A stretch of 9,866 nucleotides of DNA from Bacillota bacterium (GCA_023484675.1 JAMDAP010000188.1:1-9866); one strand, 5' to 3'. Counted from the stretch's first letter, positions 1 to 5,550 are shown. The notes: generated by a model from the letters alone, not told the origin. A program made the numbers and translations.

Positions 1-138
1 TGGATCAACCGCTTCCGCCGCCTCCGTGAGATGGTTGCGCACAAACGACACGTCGCGCTCGCACTCGCGCAGCTCGAACATCGTCTCGCGGCCATGGCGC
101 CGCTCGATCTCGCACCACATCTCGTAGCCGAGGTGATA
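1..138 (-). pseudogene. spoVR-like fragment, open at window edge
   Basis: Read on the minus strand from 138 down to 1, an open frame of 46 codons contains YHLGYEMWCEIERR, GRETMFELRE and DVSFVRNHLT. This is the arrangement seen in the SpoVR/YcgB family (a LG-[FY]-E segment, then an ExMFExRE segment, then DxSFxRNYLT). SpoVR is a roughly 450-500-residue protein needed for normal spore cortex formation in Bacillus. Only this short internal piece is present. Its 5' side ends at the terminal repeat of the insertion sequence (137-156), and no upstream spoVR sequence reappears beyond the other end of the element near 1876. The last eight codons (positions 1-25) coincide with a 25-bp sequence that also occurs inside the transposase gene. 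The fragment is therefore truncated on at least one side. The family call rests on motif memory, not a search. Confidence 0.62.
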
Positions 139-156
139 AGAGCCTATCCAGAAACC
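137..156 (+). repeat. left terminal inverted repeat of IS
   Basis: TAAGAGCCTATCCAGAAACC. Its reverse complement matches 1856-1875 with a single mismatch (A at 141 against C). If the true tip is GAGCCTATCCAG, the outer TAA would be flanking target sequence. Confidence 0.85.
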
Positions 157-373
157 CTGGGGTGTGGGGTCGGTTGTCAGCGGCAGAGCTGAGGGAGGAG
201 CGCCGGAGGAACGGGGTGAGCAAGCTTGTCTACGCGGCCTTGAGGGGCGGTAGATGCGGCGAGATGGGTGTGCGGCGACGGTGTGAGTGTTGGCTCGGCG
301 TGGCGCCGAGGTGATGGCGTGGGCCACAAGGGGGGGATTTGATGGCGACGGCGGCGTGCATGGTGAACGGGAC

Positions 374-1255
374 TCAGTCGCAGATGCCGGCAGCGCGGAA
401 CAGGTGCCAGGTGAAGGCCAACTTGAGCAAGGCGAGGTAATTCTCCACTTTCTTCTCCCAGCGGACGAGGAGGCGGCGGAAGCGGTTGATCCAGGAGTGG
501 GTGCGCTCGACGACCCAGCGGCGTGCCCGGTAGCCTAGGGATGTCGCGCTTGGCGACGGCCTCCTCGCCACGCGTCCGCAGGTGAGGGGTGTAGTTTCGT
601 TCCTGCAGGATCGGGGGGACACGCGGATAGTCGTAACCCTTGTCCACCAGAGGTGGTGCGGGTCCTGGGGGGTCGGCAGCGGTCGTGGGACGGGGATGCT
701 GTCGAGCGTCTTGGCGAGCAGGAGGTGGTCGTTGACGTTGGCCCCGGCGACCGCCACGCTGAGGGGCTGCCCGCGACCGTCGCTGAGCAGGGAGCGTTTG
801 GTGCCCGACTTACCGCGGTCGGTGGGATTGGGACCCGTAGCCTCGCCGCCCAATGGCGCCTTGGTCATGGTGCCGTCGGCGGACTGCCAACCCCAGGCGA
901 TACCGTGGCGGGCGTCGTAGTGCAATAGGCCGGCGGCATGGAACCGGTCAAACACGCCGGCGCGAGTCCACTCCTGGAAGCGCGCGTGGACGGTGCTGGC
1001 GGGGCCAAATGGCCGCGGCAGGGCCTTCCACTGACAGCCGGTGCGCAGCGGATAGAAAATGCCGCTCAGGATCGTGCGGTCATCCCGGCGCGGTCGTCCA
1101 CCGCGTGGATGCGGCGGCGCCGGTGGCAACAGGGGCGCGATCTTCTCCCACACGGACCGGGGCAGCAGCCACGACCCCGGGGCGACCGTGACCCAGGGAT
1201 CGGCGGCGGAGTGGGTGAGGTGGATCGCGGGTGGGTTGCGCGTCATCGGTGTCAT
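374..1255 (-). pseudogene. IS5-family transposase, two compensating frameshifts
   Basis: DDE transposase with the IS5-family N-terminal helical region (SVWEKIAPLLPP, GCQWKALPRPFG, HARFQEW), first-aspartate region (SADGTMTKAPLGGEATGPNP) and C-terminal catalytic block (RARRWVVERTHSWINRFRR, RWEKKVENYLALL). The second-aspartate block (DKGYDYPRVPPILQERNYTP) is present but in another frame. A base appears lost near 650, where CTCTGGTGGACAAG stands where family members would have a CTC-TGC-GTG-GAC-AAG type sequence, and one appears gained near 534 (CCTAGGCTACCGG), which restores the frame. Between these points about 38 codons are out of frame, including the second catalytic aspartate. The ATG at 1255 overlaps the TGA of the DUF4338 frame as ATGA, so translation would be coupled. 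With both shifts repaired, the length (about 293 codons) suits the family. Sequencing error is an alternative to real decay. Confidence 0.85.
469..493 (-). repeat. 25-bp segment repeated inverted at window start
   Basis: The reverse complement of 469-493 equals positions 1-25 exactly; identity stops at 26 (G against T). Within the transposase it encodes the WINRFRRL part of the conserved HSWINRFRRLLVRWEK motif. Confidence 0.9.
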
Positions 1256-1665
1256 TCCGTCTCCGTCAAGATTTGACGGAAGTGACGATCCAGGGGGTAA
1301 AGCCAGATGTCCTTGACGGGCTTGTCCGCGCGGTGGGTGCGATCCAATTTGCCGCGGCCCTGGGTTTGCCCGACGCAAACCCAGTTCGCGGCCCGGTAGC
1401 TGGTCCCCGTGAACCGCGGGCGCTCGACGAAGCTTTCCAGGAGCACCGGCCGATAGCCATAGCGGGCCTGCCAGTCGGCGCCGATCCGCCGTGCCGCCAA
1501 CGCCAGAACGCTGGAAGCCAGGTAGCGCGCCCGGACCCAGGGCAGGACGAGGAAGCGCGCATTGTTGACGACCAAATGCAGATGGGCTTGGCGCTGCGCG
1601 GCAGTCCAACCGATGAACCGGTCGCGCGGTGCGACTTTCCAGGCGGCGGCGCCGAAGCCGAGCAC
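1252..1665 (-). CDS. DUF4338 (DruA-like) protein, N-terminally truncated
   Basis: The 137 codons read GFGAAAWKVAPRDRFIGW, LHLVVNNARFLVLPWV, LASSVLALAARRI, ADWQARYGYRPVLLESFVE and TSYRAANWVCVGQTQGRGK, then VKDIWLYPL. This is the conserved core of DUF4338, the domain of the DruA protein of the Druantia anti-phage system. The domain is also common as a passenger in transposons, and its biochemical role is unknown to me. The family usually has another 100 or more residues in front of the LGFGAAAWK motif. Here an in-frame TAA at 1699-1701 cuts that region off, and only a GTG at 1665 is left as a start, with no good ribosome binding site. The gene is probably a truncated remnant, although the core is uninterrupted. 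Its stop overlaps the transposase ATG (ATGA), which ties both to one transposon transcript. Confidence 0.75.
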   Translation of the reverse strand: MLGFGAAAWKVAPRDRFIGWTAAQRQAHLHLVVNNARFLVLPWVRARYLASSVLALAARRIGADWQARYGYRPVLLESFVERPRFTGTSYRAANWVCVGQTQGRGKLDRTHRADKPVKDIWLYPLDRHFRQILTETE

Positions 1666-1855
1666 CCCCAGGAGCAGACGCCGCCGCTGCCGCTCGCGTT
1701 ATCCTTGCCCACGCCGACCATCATAGACCGCGACGCCGGCAGTGTCCAGCAGGATCTCTGTCGATATACCTCCAGACCGTACAGCCGTGATTTCGCCAAC
1801 CAGCTCACGCTAAACCGCTGTTACGGCCTCAGGCTAGTGAAAACTCCACCATTGA

Positions 1856-1875
1856 GGTTTCTGGATAGGCGCTTA
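1856..1875 (-). repeat. right terminal inverted repeat of IS
   Basis: GGTTTCTGGATAGGCGCTTA, the inverted partner of 137-156 (19/20). It ends 30 bp before the stop codon of the glutaredoxin-like gene, so the element lies just beyond the 3' end of that gene. Confidence 0.85.
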
Positions 1876-1905
1876 GCCCGCACGGCCGCTTTGGCTGCAT
1901 CTGAC

Positions 1906-2145
1906 CTAGACCAGCCCCAGGAGCTGGCTCAAGCGGCGGCGGTCGAAACCGACGACGATCTCGCCGCCCACGTCAACCACCGGCACGCCCATCTGGCCCG
2001 ACTTCTGGACCATCTCCAGGGCCGCCATACGGTCGCGGGAGACGTCCACATCACGGAACGGAATCTCGTTCTCGATCAGAAACTCCTTGGTCGCCCGGCA
2101 CCAGGTGCAGGTGGGGGTGGAGTAGACGGTCACTTCGAAGTCCAC
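1906..2145 (-). CDS. glutaredoxin-like thiol-disulfide protein (NrdH/YruB type)
   Basis: A 79-residue, single-domain thioredoxin-fold protein. The redox motif CTWC is at residues 13-16 after a beta strand (EVTVYSTPT), and the cis-proline loop GVPVVDV has Pro55. The C-terminal VGFDRRRL resembles the glycine-containing end of short glutaredoxins. Such proteins pass electrons from thioredoxin reductase or low-molecular-weight thiols to target disulfides in the cytoplasm; the partner cannot be told from sequence. The start is GTG, about eight bases after an AAAGGAG ribosome binding site at 2153-2159 (minus). It lies 127 bp downstream of the ArsR-family gene on the same strand, so the two may be co-transcribed, although two inverted repeats lie between them. 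The 3' end is 30 bp from the insertion sequence, which has left the gene intact. Confidence 0.87.
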   Translation of the reverse strand: MDFEVTVYSTPTCTWCRATKEFLIENEIPFRDVDVSRDRMAALEMVQKSGQMGVPVVDVGGEIVVGFDRRRLSQLLGLV

Positions 2146-2192
2146 GAAGCAGTCTCCTTTCTTTCGGTTCCCAGGATCAAGGCCTGTCTCTG

Positions 2193-2219
2193 GTCCACGA
2201 GCCGCTTGCGGCCGTGGAC
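2193..2219. repeat. 11-bp-stem hairpin between arsR and grx
   Basis: GTCCACG, a single A, GCCG, loop CTTG, CGGC, CGTGGAC. The stem is perfect apart from the bulged A. No T-run follows on either strand, so it is not a standard terminator. It lies in the leader of the glutaredoxin-like gene, about 40 bp upstream of its ribosome binding site, and could act as a processing, stability or attenuation element. Confidence 0.55.
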
Positions 2220-2246
2220 AAACTAACTCATGGCAAGGCCCTTCCT

Positions 2247-2268
2247 TACATCGAGGTCAGGCGATGTA
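2247..2268. repeat. 7-bp-arm inverted repeat just after arsR stop
   Basis: TACATCG, 8-bp spacer, CGATGTA. It starts 5 bp beyond the arsR stop codon. The arms share the ATCG/CGAT core with the inverted repeat in the arsR promoter (2620-2637) and have the same 8-bp spacing, so it could be a second operator for the ArsR-type protein in front of the glutaredoxin-like gene. It could also be a small RNA hairpin. Confidence 0.45.
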
Positions 2269-2272
2269 GCGG

Positions 2273-2572
2273 TCACACCAGGTGGTCGATCAGGGTGCGA
2301 AACTCGCGGTATCGCTCGCGATTGATGGAGTAACAGGTGGACGGCCCCTCGTCGTGCCCCTCCAGCAGACCTGCCTCGCGCAGGGCTTTGAGGTGGTGGG
2401 AGATCGTGGACTGGGCCAGGCCAAAGTAGTTGACCAGGTCACCGCAGTACAAGCGGCGGGCTCCCAGGATACGGATGATCTGCACCCGTACCGGATGGCT
2501 CAGGGCTTTGCAGACGTCGGCCAACAGCTGGTCGCCGCTGCTGGGTTCGTGCCTGCCGGGCGCCTCGGTCAT
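2273..2572 (-). CDS. ArsR/SmtB-family transcriptional regulator
   Basis: A 99-residue winged-helix repressor. The first helices read ADVCKALSHPVRVQIIRIL (about 18-36), the helix-turn-helix runs LAQSTISHHLKALREAGLL (about 52-70), and the wing reads EGPSTCYSIN. Family members bind DNA as dimers and release it when metal ions, metalloids, thiols or other signals bind. The classic CVCDL metal site of ArsR is replaced here by LYCGDL with one cysteine (Cys43). Cys21 and Cys80 are the only others, so a metal-responsive or a redox-responsive mechanism is possible. The ATG at 2572 has a GGAGGGG ribosome binding site nine bases upstream. A sigma-A promoter and a candidate operator lie in front (2620-2676). 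The glutaredoxin-like gene follows, which suggests thiol or oxidative control, but that is inference. Confidence 0.88.
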   Translation of the reverse strand: MTEAPGRHEPSSGDQLLADVCKALSHPVRVQIIRILGARRLYCGDLVNYFGLAQSTISHHLKALREAGLLEGHDEGPSTCYSINRERYREFRTLIDHLV

Positions 2573-2619
2573 GTTCGCCCCTCCTTGGCTCTTCGCCCCA
2601 AACCCCAGGGCATAAGCTA

Positions 2620-2637
2620 AATCGCATATCGACGATT
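2620..2637. promoter_or_regulatory. candidate ArsR operator
   Basis: AATCG, 8-bp spacer CATATCGA, CGATT. A further CGATT follows at 2640-2644. The repeat lies just downstream of the -10 box, around the expected transcription start of the ArsR-family gene. That is where an autorepressor would block transcription. The assignment comes from position and symmetry only. Confidence 0.5.
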
Positions 2638-2647
2638 AACGATTTTG

Positions 2648-2676
2648 AGTATAGGGCGTCTTTCCCTGCCCGTCAA
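2648..2676 (-). promoter_or_regulatory. sigma-A promoter of the arsR-family gene
   Basis: On the minus strand a -35 box TTGACG (2671-2676) is followed by exactly 17 bp and a -10 box TATACT (2648-2653). Each matches the vegetative consensus at 5 of 6 positions. Transcription would start near 2640, about 70 bp before the ATG at 2572. This is the best vegetative promoter I can see in the window. Confidence 0.75.
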
Positions 2677-2766
2677 GGCCCAGTTTGGGAAGGAGTGGTT
2701 GCGGGTTTCCGTCGAAATGTGTCTTGGGTTCAGAAAAAGCCATGGAGGCAGGTCTTGGAGGCAGTT

Positions 2767-3333
2767 ATGGGGCACCTGGAAGTTGTTTGCGGCAGCATGT
2801 TCAGCGGAAAGTCCGAGGAGCTCATCCGCAGGGTGCGGCGCGCTATCATAGCCCGCCGCCGGGTCGGGGTTTTCAAGCCGTCGATCGATACGCGCTACCA
2901 TAATGAGGCCGTGGCATCCCACAATGGCACCTCCGTCCAGGCCGTGGTGGTTCCGGCCGACGAACCCTGGGCCATCTGGTCCTGGGTTCTGGACAACCCA
3001 GTGGAGGTAGTGGGCATTGATGAAGCTCAGTTCTTCGACCCCACTTTGATGCAGGTGGTGGACCGCCTGGTTCAGCACCGCATTCGGGTCATCGTGGCCG
3101 GGCTGGACATGGACTTTGCCGGCCGGCCCTTCGGCGTCATGCCGCACCTGATGGCCGTAGCGGACGACGTGACCAAGCTCAAGGCCATTTGCGCCCGTTG
3201 TGGCGAACCAGCCACCTTCAACCAGCGTTTGGTCGAGGGCAAGCCGGCCAAACTGTCCGACCCGTTGGTCCTGGTGGGCGGGGGCGATCGGTACGAGGCC
3301 CGGTGCCGCCGTTGCTTCGAAGCGCCGCAGTAG
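2767..3333 (+). CDS. tdk: thymidine kinase, type II
   Basis: A 188-residue cytoplasmic enzyme that phosphorylates thymidine to dTMP with ATP, in pyrimidine salvage. Motifs in order: the P-loop GSMFSGKS (9-16), the Walker B region GIDEAQFF with the expected catalytic base Glu86, GLDMDFAGRPFG (the Mg/lasso-adjacent segment), then the two zinc-binding pairs CARC (Cys142, Cys145) and CRRC (Cys180, Cys183). All are intact, and the length is normal for the tetrameric bacterial/human TK1 type. The start was placed at the ATG at 2767 because GGAGG ends five bases before it and the family begins close to the P-loop. An in-frame GTG at 2695 would add 24 unrelated residues. The gene stands alone, divergent from the arsR-family gene and convergent with the lipoprotein gene. 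Confidence 0.95.
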   Translation: MGHLEVVCGSMFSGKSEELIRRVRRAIIARRRVGVFKPSIDTRYHNEAVASHNGTSVQAVVVPADEPWAIWSWVLDNPVEVVGIDEAQFFDPTLMQVVDRLVQHRIRVIVAGLDMDFAGRPFGVMPHLMAVADDVTKLKAICARCGEPATFNQRLVEGKPAKLSDPLVLVGGGDRYEARCRRCFEAPQ

Positions 3334-3355
3334 TGGCAGGAGGGCTGCCATAACG

Positions 3356-3391
3356 AGGTAAGGGGCGAACCGGGTGGCTCGCCCCCTACCT
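3356..3391. terminator. shared hairpin between convergent tdk and lipoprotein genes
   Basis: AGGTAAGGGGCGA pairs with TCGCCCCCTACCT (12 of 13 pairs) around a 10-base loop. It lies between two converging genes, 22 bp after the tdk stop and 15 bp from the other stop. No T-run follows on either strand, so it would be an unusual intrinsic terminator or a 3'-end stabilising structure for both mRNAs. Confidence 0.55.
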
Positions 3392-3406
3392 GACTCAACT
3401 GACGTC

Positions 3407-3988
3407 CTAGGGCCGTTCCCTTGGGGAGCCGGTACTCGATGACGCTGTCCCGGGCGCACTGCCGGAGGCCGCCGGGGCCGTCCCGCCGGGCTGCGGCATC
3501 AGCGACCGCAGGGCCGCTACCATCTGAGGCTCCTTCATCAAGTCAATCATGATGGCAATCAGTTGGGGACGGTACTTGGGGTCTCTGGCCAGGTCGCGGA
3601 AACCCTTCAGGTTGTTGGCCCTGGTCCGATCCGACAGGGTTGGATCCGAACTGAGCTTTTCCATCACGTCCATCCGCAGGCGCAGTAGGTCCGGCAGATA
3701 ACGCGGATCGGCGGCGACGGCCTTTTGCTCGTCCAGGTCCTGCTGCAGGAAGGAGTCTCGAGGCCCGTTCTGGGTCAGCAGGGAGCGCCGCCCATCGGCG
3801 AGAGCCCGTTGCACTTCGGCGTCTCTGGCCAGGGTGAGCGTGGCGCTTTTGGCTGCGTTGGCCCCGGGCTCTGGCTGCCTGGCAGCGCTGCAGCCGGCGG
3901 GCAGGAGGAACATGACAGCCAGAAGCATGAAGATCGAGATGCGAAGCGCCCGCCGCGGGCGTAGCAGGCGGCGGAAGAAGGCCAGCAT
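3407..3988 (-). CDS. lipoprotein, possibly spore germination GerD-like
   Basis: A 193-residue protein. An Arg-rich N-terminus and a hydrophobic stretch (about 17-30) end in LPAGCS, a lipobox-like site with Cys33 as the lipidated residue; proline at -3 is atypical. The mature part is helical and charged, with two similar segments: DPRYLPDLLRLRMDVMEKL and DPKYRPQLIAIMIDLMKEPQM. A Pro/Gly/Ser/Ala-rich low-complexity tail ends the protein. GerD, the lipoprotein that organises germinant receptors in the spore inner membrane, has the same layout of lipobox, repeated DP-x-[YF] helical segments and a disordered tail, and a similar size. The match is by pattern only, so an unrelated lipoprotein remains possible. 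ATG 3988 has AAGGAGG about nine bases upstream. It follows the DUF3243 gene on the same strand, with a GC hairpin between. Confidence 0.6.
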   Translation of the reverse strand: MLAFFRRLLRPRRALRISIFMLLAVMFLLPAGCSAARQPEPGANAAKSATLTLARDAEVQRALADGRRSLLTQNGPRDSFLQQDLDEQKAVAADPRYLPDLLRLRMDVMEKLSSDPTLSDRTRANNLKGFRDLARDPKYRPQLIAIMIDLMKEPQMVAALRSLMPQPGGTAPAASGSAPGTASSSTGSPRERP

Positions 3989-4013
3989 GGGGAGTGCCTC
4001 CTTGCGAACAGGG

Positions 4014-4036
4014 GAGCCCCCGCTCGGCGGGGGCTC
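4014..4036. repeat. 9-bp perfect GC hairpin between DUF3243 and lipoprotein genes
   Basis: GAGCCCCCG, loop CTCGG, CGGGGGCTC. It starts 7 bp after the DUF3243 stop (minus strand) and ends about 15 bp before the ribosome binding site of the next gene. No T-run follows. It may reduce read-through or protect the upstream mRNA; two separate transcripts are possible. Confidence 0.5.
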
Positions 4037-4043
4037 TACCTTG

Positions 4044-4292
4044 CTAATGTTGGACCAACTTGCTTACCATCTTGGCCAGGTGCTGCTGATCCTGGCTGTC
4101 GCCCGAATCCCACAACTCCTTGAGGAGCCGCTGTTCCCTGTTGCTTGGGTCGACGCTGTTGGCCAGGTAGCTGCCCATCTTAGTGGCTACCTTGGTGATC
4201 TCTTGATCGGAGGCGCCAGCGGCCTTGGCCATACCGACACCCTCCGCCAACGTGTTCTTCCAATTGTCAAAGGAATCCGTGGTCTGCAACAA
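4044..4292 (-). CDS. DUF3243 (YmfJ-like) protein
   Basis: About 82 residues. DNWKNTLAEGVGMAKAAGAS, then ITKVATKMGSYLANSVDPSNREQRLLKELWDSG, then QQHLAKMVSKLVQ. This follows Bacillus YmfJ (DUF3243) along its length: WKxxLxxxxxxAxxxGxS, a GDYLAxxVDPxNxEERLLKELWDxA core, and a helical end. It is a small, soluble, helical protein whose function is unknown. A GTG at 4298 is in frame but lies inside the ribosome binding site (AGGGAGG ends at 4298), so it cannot be the start for that site. TTG at 4292 (5 bp spacing) or TTG at 4289 (8 bp) fits better. The gene precedes the lipoprotein gene on the same strand. Confidence 0.85.
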   Translation of the reverse strand: MLQTTDSFDNWKNTLAEGVGMAKAAGASDQEITKVATKMGSYLANSVDPSNREQRLLKELWDSGDSQDQQHLAKMVSKLVQH

Positions 4293-4497
4293 AAACACCT
4301 CCCTTTCCGCCCGGCCCGCGCCGCGCGTTCATGTGGATAGATCCGCAGCCCTAGTCTAACCACCGCCCCTGCTGTCATACGTTGGCGACTAATTTGCCCA
4401 CAGCCGACAAACTTCTTGGAAGGAACTGGGACTCTGCACCCGGAAGGCAAGACTGTCTCCAACACGGCAGTGCAGACAGCAGGGGGAGATCGCCCGC

Positions 4498-5328
4498 ATG
4501 ACAATAGCAACGCGCCGGCTCGTTCAGACTCTAGCCTCTTTGGCCCTCCTCGCCGGCATGCTGCCGGCCGCGGCCCTGGCCACCGCACCGCTCGCCTCCG
4601 AGCTGGGGGTCCCTGACCGCAAGGTTCTGTGGCGCGACGGCACGCCTGTCACCCTGGTGGCGCGAGGGCCCAACCTTGGGCAGTGCCTGGCCAGCGATCC
4701 GGACTCTCTCGTCTTTGCCCTTGGCTACCTGGCCGGGGTTCGCGATCCAAAGGCACTGAAACGCGCCTGGCAACGGGCGCAGGGTGCCGACCTTCTGGCG
4801 CGCCTGAGCGCTCCTGACCTGGCGGAGGTCAGGCAGGTCCTCGCCTCCTGGCCGAAGGAGCGGGTAAAGCTTCTTGACGGGTTGGCCGAGGGTCTCAACC
4901 TGGCAGCACGTTCTATGGGAGTGGAGGAGCGCTGGAGCCGTGAGAAAGTCGCCGCGCTTGCCCTGCAGGAACCAGTGCTGGCTGCGGCAGGCGACTGGGA
5001 GGAGGTGCCGGCCCAGGCCCGTCTGACCGTGCGCCTGGGTGCCGCGGCCAAGGACGCCGCCTGGGGGCCGGCGCTCACCAGCTGGGCCGCCGCCCTCTTC
5101 CCCTGGATCGCCCTGGACGGGTCCCAGGGCGGGGCGGTGGAAGACGAGCAAAGCGCGGCCTTTTTTTCTTGGGTGGAAGTAAACCCTGCGGGTGGAAATC
5201 CTCTGCTATGGGTGGACGAGGCGGGCGGCTTGGGGCTGGTGTATCGCGCCCCACCTCTGCCAACGCGCCTGGAAGCCCTGGGCAAGCGGCTGGACCGGTC
5301 CCTTTTCGAGGTCAGCCCATCGTCCTAG
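4498..5328 (+). CDS. secreted protein of unknown function, faintly penicillin-acylase-like
   Basis: A 276-residue protein with a Sec signal peptide: TRR, a hydrophobic core (about 8-22) and an ALA site at 26-28. The mature part is Ala/Leu-rich with a single cysteine (GQCLASD). I do not recognise a clear family. Three segments, in order, recall penicillin acylases: RDGTPVTLVAR (compare RDxxGVPHIxA), DSLVFALGYLAG through LLARLS, and GLAEGLNL (about 69-135), then FFSWVEVNPAGGNPLLWVDEAGG from 222. That last part resembles the start of the beta chain (SNxWVV...GKPLLAxDPH), but the nucleophilic serine position is Phe222. At 276 residues it is far shorter than a full acylase of about 750. The ATG has AGGGGGAG about nine bases upstream. 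It is a single gene, divergent from the DUF3243 gene; an inverted repeat overlaps its stop. Confidence 0.8.
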   Translation: MTIATRRLVQTLASLALLAGMLPAAALATAPLASELGVPDRKVLWRDGTPVTLVARGPNLGQCLASDPDSLVFALGYLAGVRDPKALKRAWQRAQGADLLARLSAPDLAEVRQVLASWPKERVKLLDGLAEGLNLAARSMGVEERWSREKVAALALQEPVLAAAGDWEEVPAQARLTVRLGAAAKDAAWGPALTSWAAALFPWIALDGSQGGAVEDEQSAAFFSWVEVNPAGGNPLLWVDEAGGLGLVYRAPPLPTRLEALGKRLDRSLFEVSPSS

Positions 5329-5355
5329 TCTAGGACCACAGTCCTGAAATTTTTG
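5322..5355 (+). terminator. weak terminator, three overlapping hairpin arms
   Basis: GTCCTA (5322-5327), TAGGAC (5331-5336) and GTCCT (5341-5345) let the middle arm pair with either neighbour. The downstream stem (AGGAC-CACA-GTCCT) is followed by GAAATTTTT. With only five pairs and a gap before the T-run, termination would be inefficient. The stop codon TAG lies inside the upstream hairpin. Confidence 0.35.
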
Positions 5356-5364
5356 AAAAACCTC

Positions 5365-5381
5365 TTGTGTGTTCGACACAA
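5365..5381. repeat. 6-bp-arm inverted repeat in AT-rich leader
   Basis: TTGTGT, spacer GTTCG, ACACAA. A direct repeat TTCGACA (5372-5378 and 5382-5388) overlaps it. The stretch 5345-5460 is clearly more AT-rich than its surroundings and should contain the promoter for the riboswitch transcript, but I cannot fix -35 and -10 boxes. The repeat is a candidate protein-binding site. Confidence 0.4.
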
Positions 5382-5454
5382 TTCGACAGAACAATCGGAA
5401 ATGGACATGTTATCCTCTACTCACATAGTCTTCAATTGCATAGAGTTGGAAGTC

Positions 5455-5546
5455 CGATAAAGACAACCCTTCCCGAAAGGGATGGGGCGTAAAGCAGTGG
5501 GTCTAAAGGCGTAAGCCCAAGACCGCCACGCTGCCGAAGACGATCG
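5455..5546 (+). ncRNA. c-di-GMP-I (GEMM)-like riboswitch aptamer
   Basis: The conserved GEMM elements appear in order. AAAGACAACCC starts the aptamer. A hairpin capped by a GNRA loop follows (CCC GAAA GGG, loop 5475-5478). Then comes the joining sequence GGGGCGTAAAGC (5484-5495; family GGGACGCAAAGC), and the second helix begins with GGGTCTAA (5499-5506) and returns through AGACC (5520-5524). The 3' end CCACGCTGCC matches the family's GCCGGGUUGCC only roughly. The closing P1 helix (5462-5466 with 5531-5535) is weaker than usual, with two mismatches. Aptamers of this class bind cyclic di-GMP, and some variants bind cGAMP; the ligand should be tested. A terminator follows at 5563-5603 and the DUF5317 gene at 5639, so it most likely controls transcription of that operon. 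Confidence 0.75.
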
Positions 5547-5550
5547 CTGG

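Larger units (their letters stand above)
137..1875 (-). mobile_element. IS5-family insertion sequence with DUF4338 passenger
   Basis: An element of about 1.74 kb is delimited by inverted repeats at 137-156 and 1856-1875, identical at 19 of 20 positions. Inside, on the minus strand, are a DUF4338 (DruA-like) reading frame and, overlapping it by four bases, an IS5-family DDE transposase. About 215 bp without a gene lie between the transposase stop and the left repeat, and about 190 bp between the DUF4338 frame and the right repeat; I see no other gene there. The transposase is frameshifted, so the copy is probably not autonomous. The trinucleotides outside GAGCC and GCGCC are TAA on the left and TTA on the right. 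Each would fit a TNA target, but they are not direct repeats of each other. Confidence 0.82.

Noticed and set aside
1699..1855. Open stretch with a protein-like reading upstream of the DUF4338 frame (minus strand, VGEITAVRSGG and on).
   Set aside because: Bounded by in-frame TAG and TAA stops, with no start codon and no family recognised; too short to call.
1231..2226. Long plus-strand open frame (331 codons) antisense to the IS and glutaredoxin genes.
   Set aside because: It is a shadow of the opposite strand: it overlaps the antisense of DUF4338 and glutaredoxin motifs, lacks a ribosome binding site and shows no family pattern.
4376..4383. CATACGTT resembles a sigma-E -10 box upstream of the secreted-protein gene.
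   Set aside because: No ATA-type -35 element at the right distance; one mismatch in a short motif is likely by chance.
5402..5431. TGGACA followed 18 bp later by TAGTCT as a sigma-A promoter for the riboswitch.
   Set aside because: The -10 matches only 3 of 6 bases; position is right but the support is too thin to annotate.
5453..5460. TCCGATAA resembles a sigma-D (flagellar) -10 box GCCGATAA just before the riboswitch.
   Set aside because: Transcription would start inside the aptamer, and the expected TAAA at -35 is AATT.
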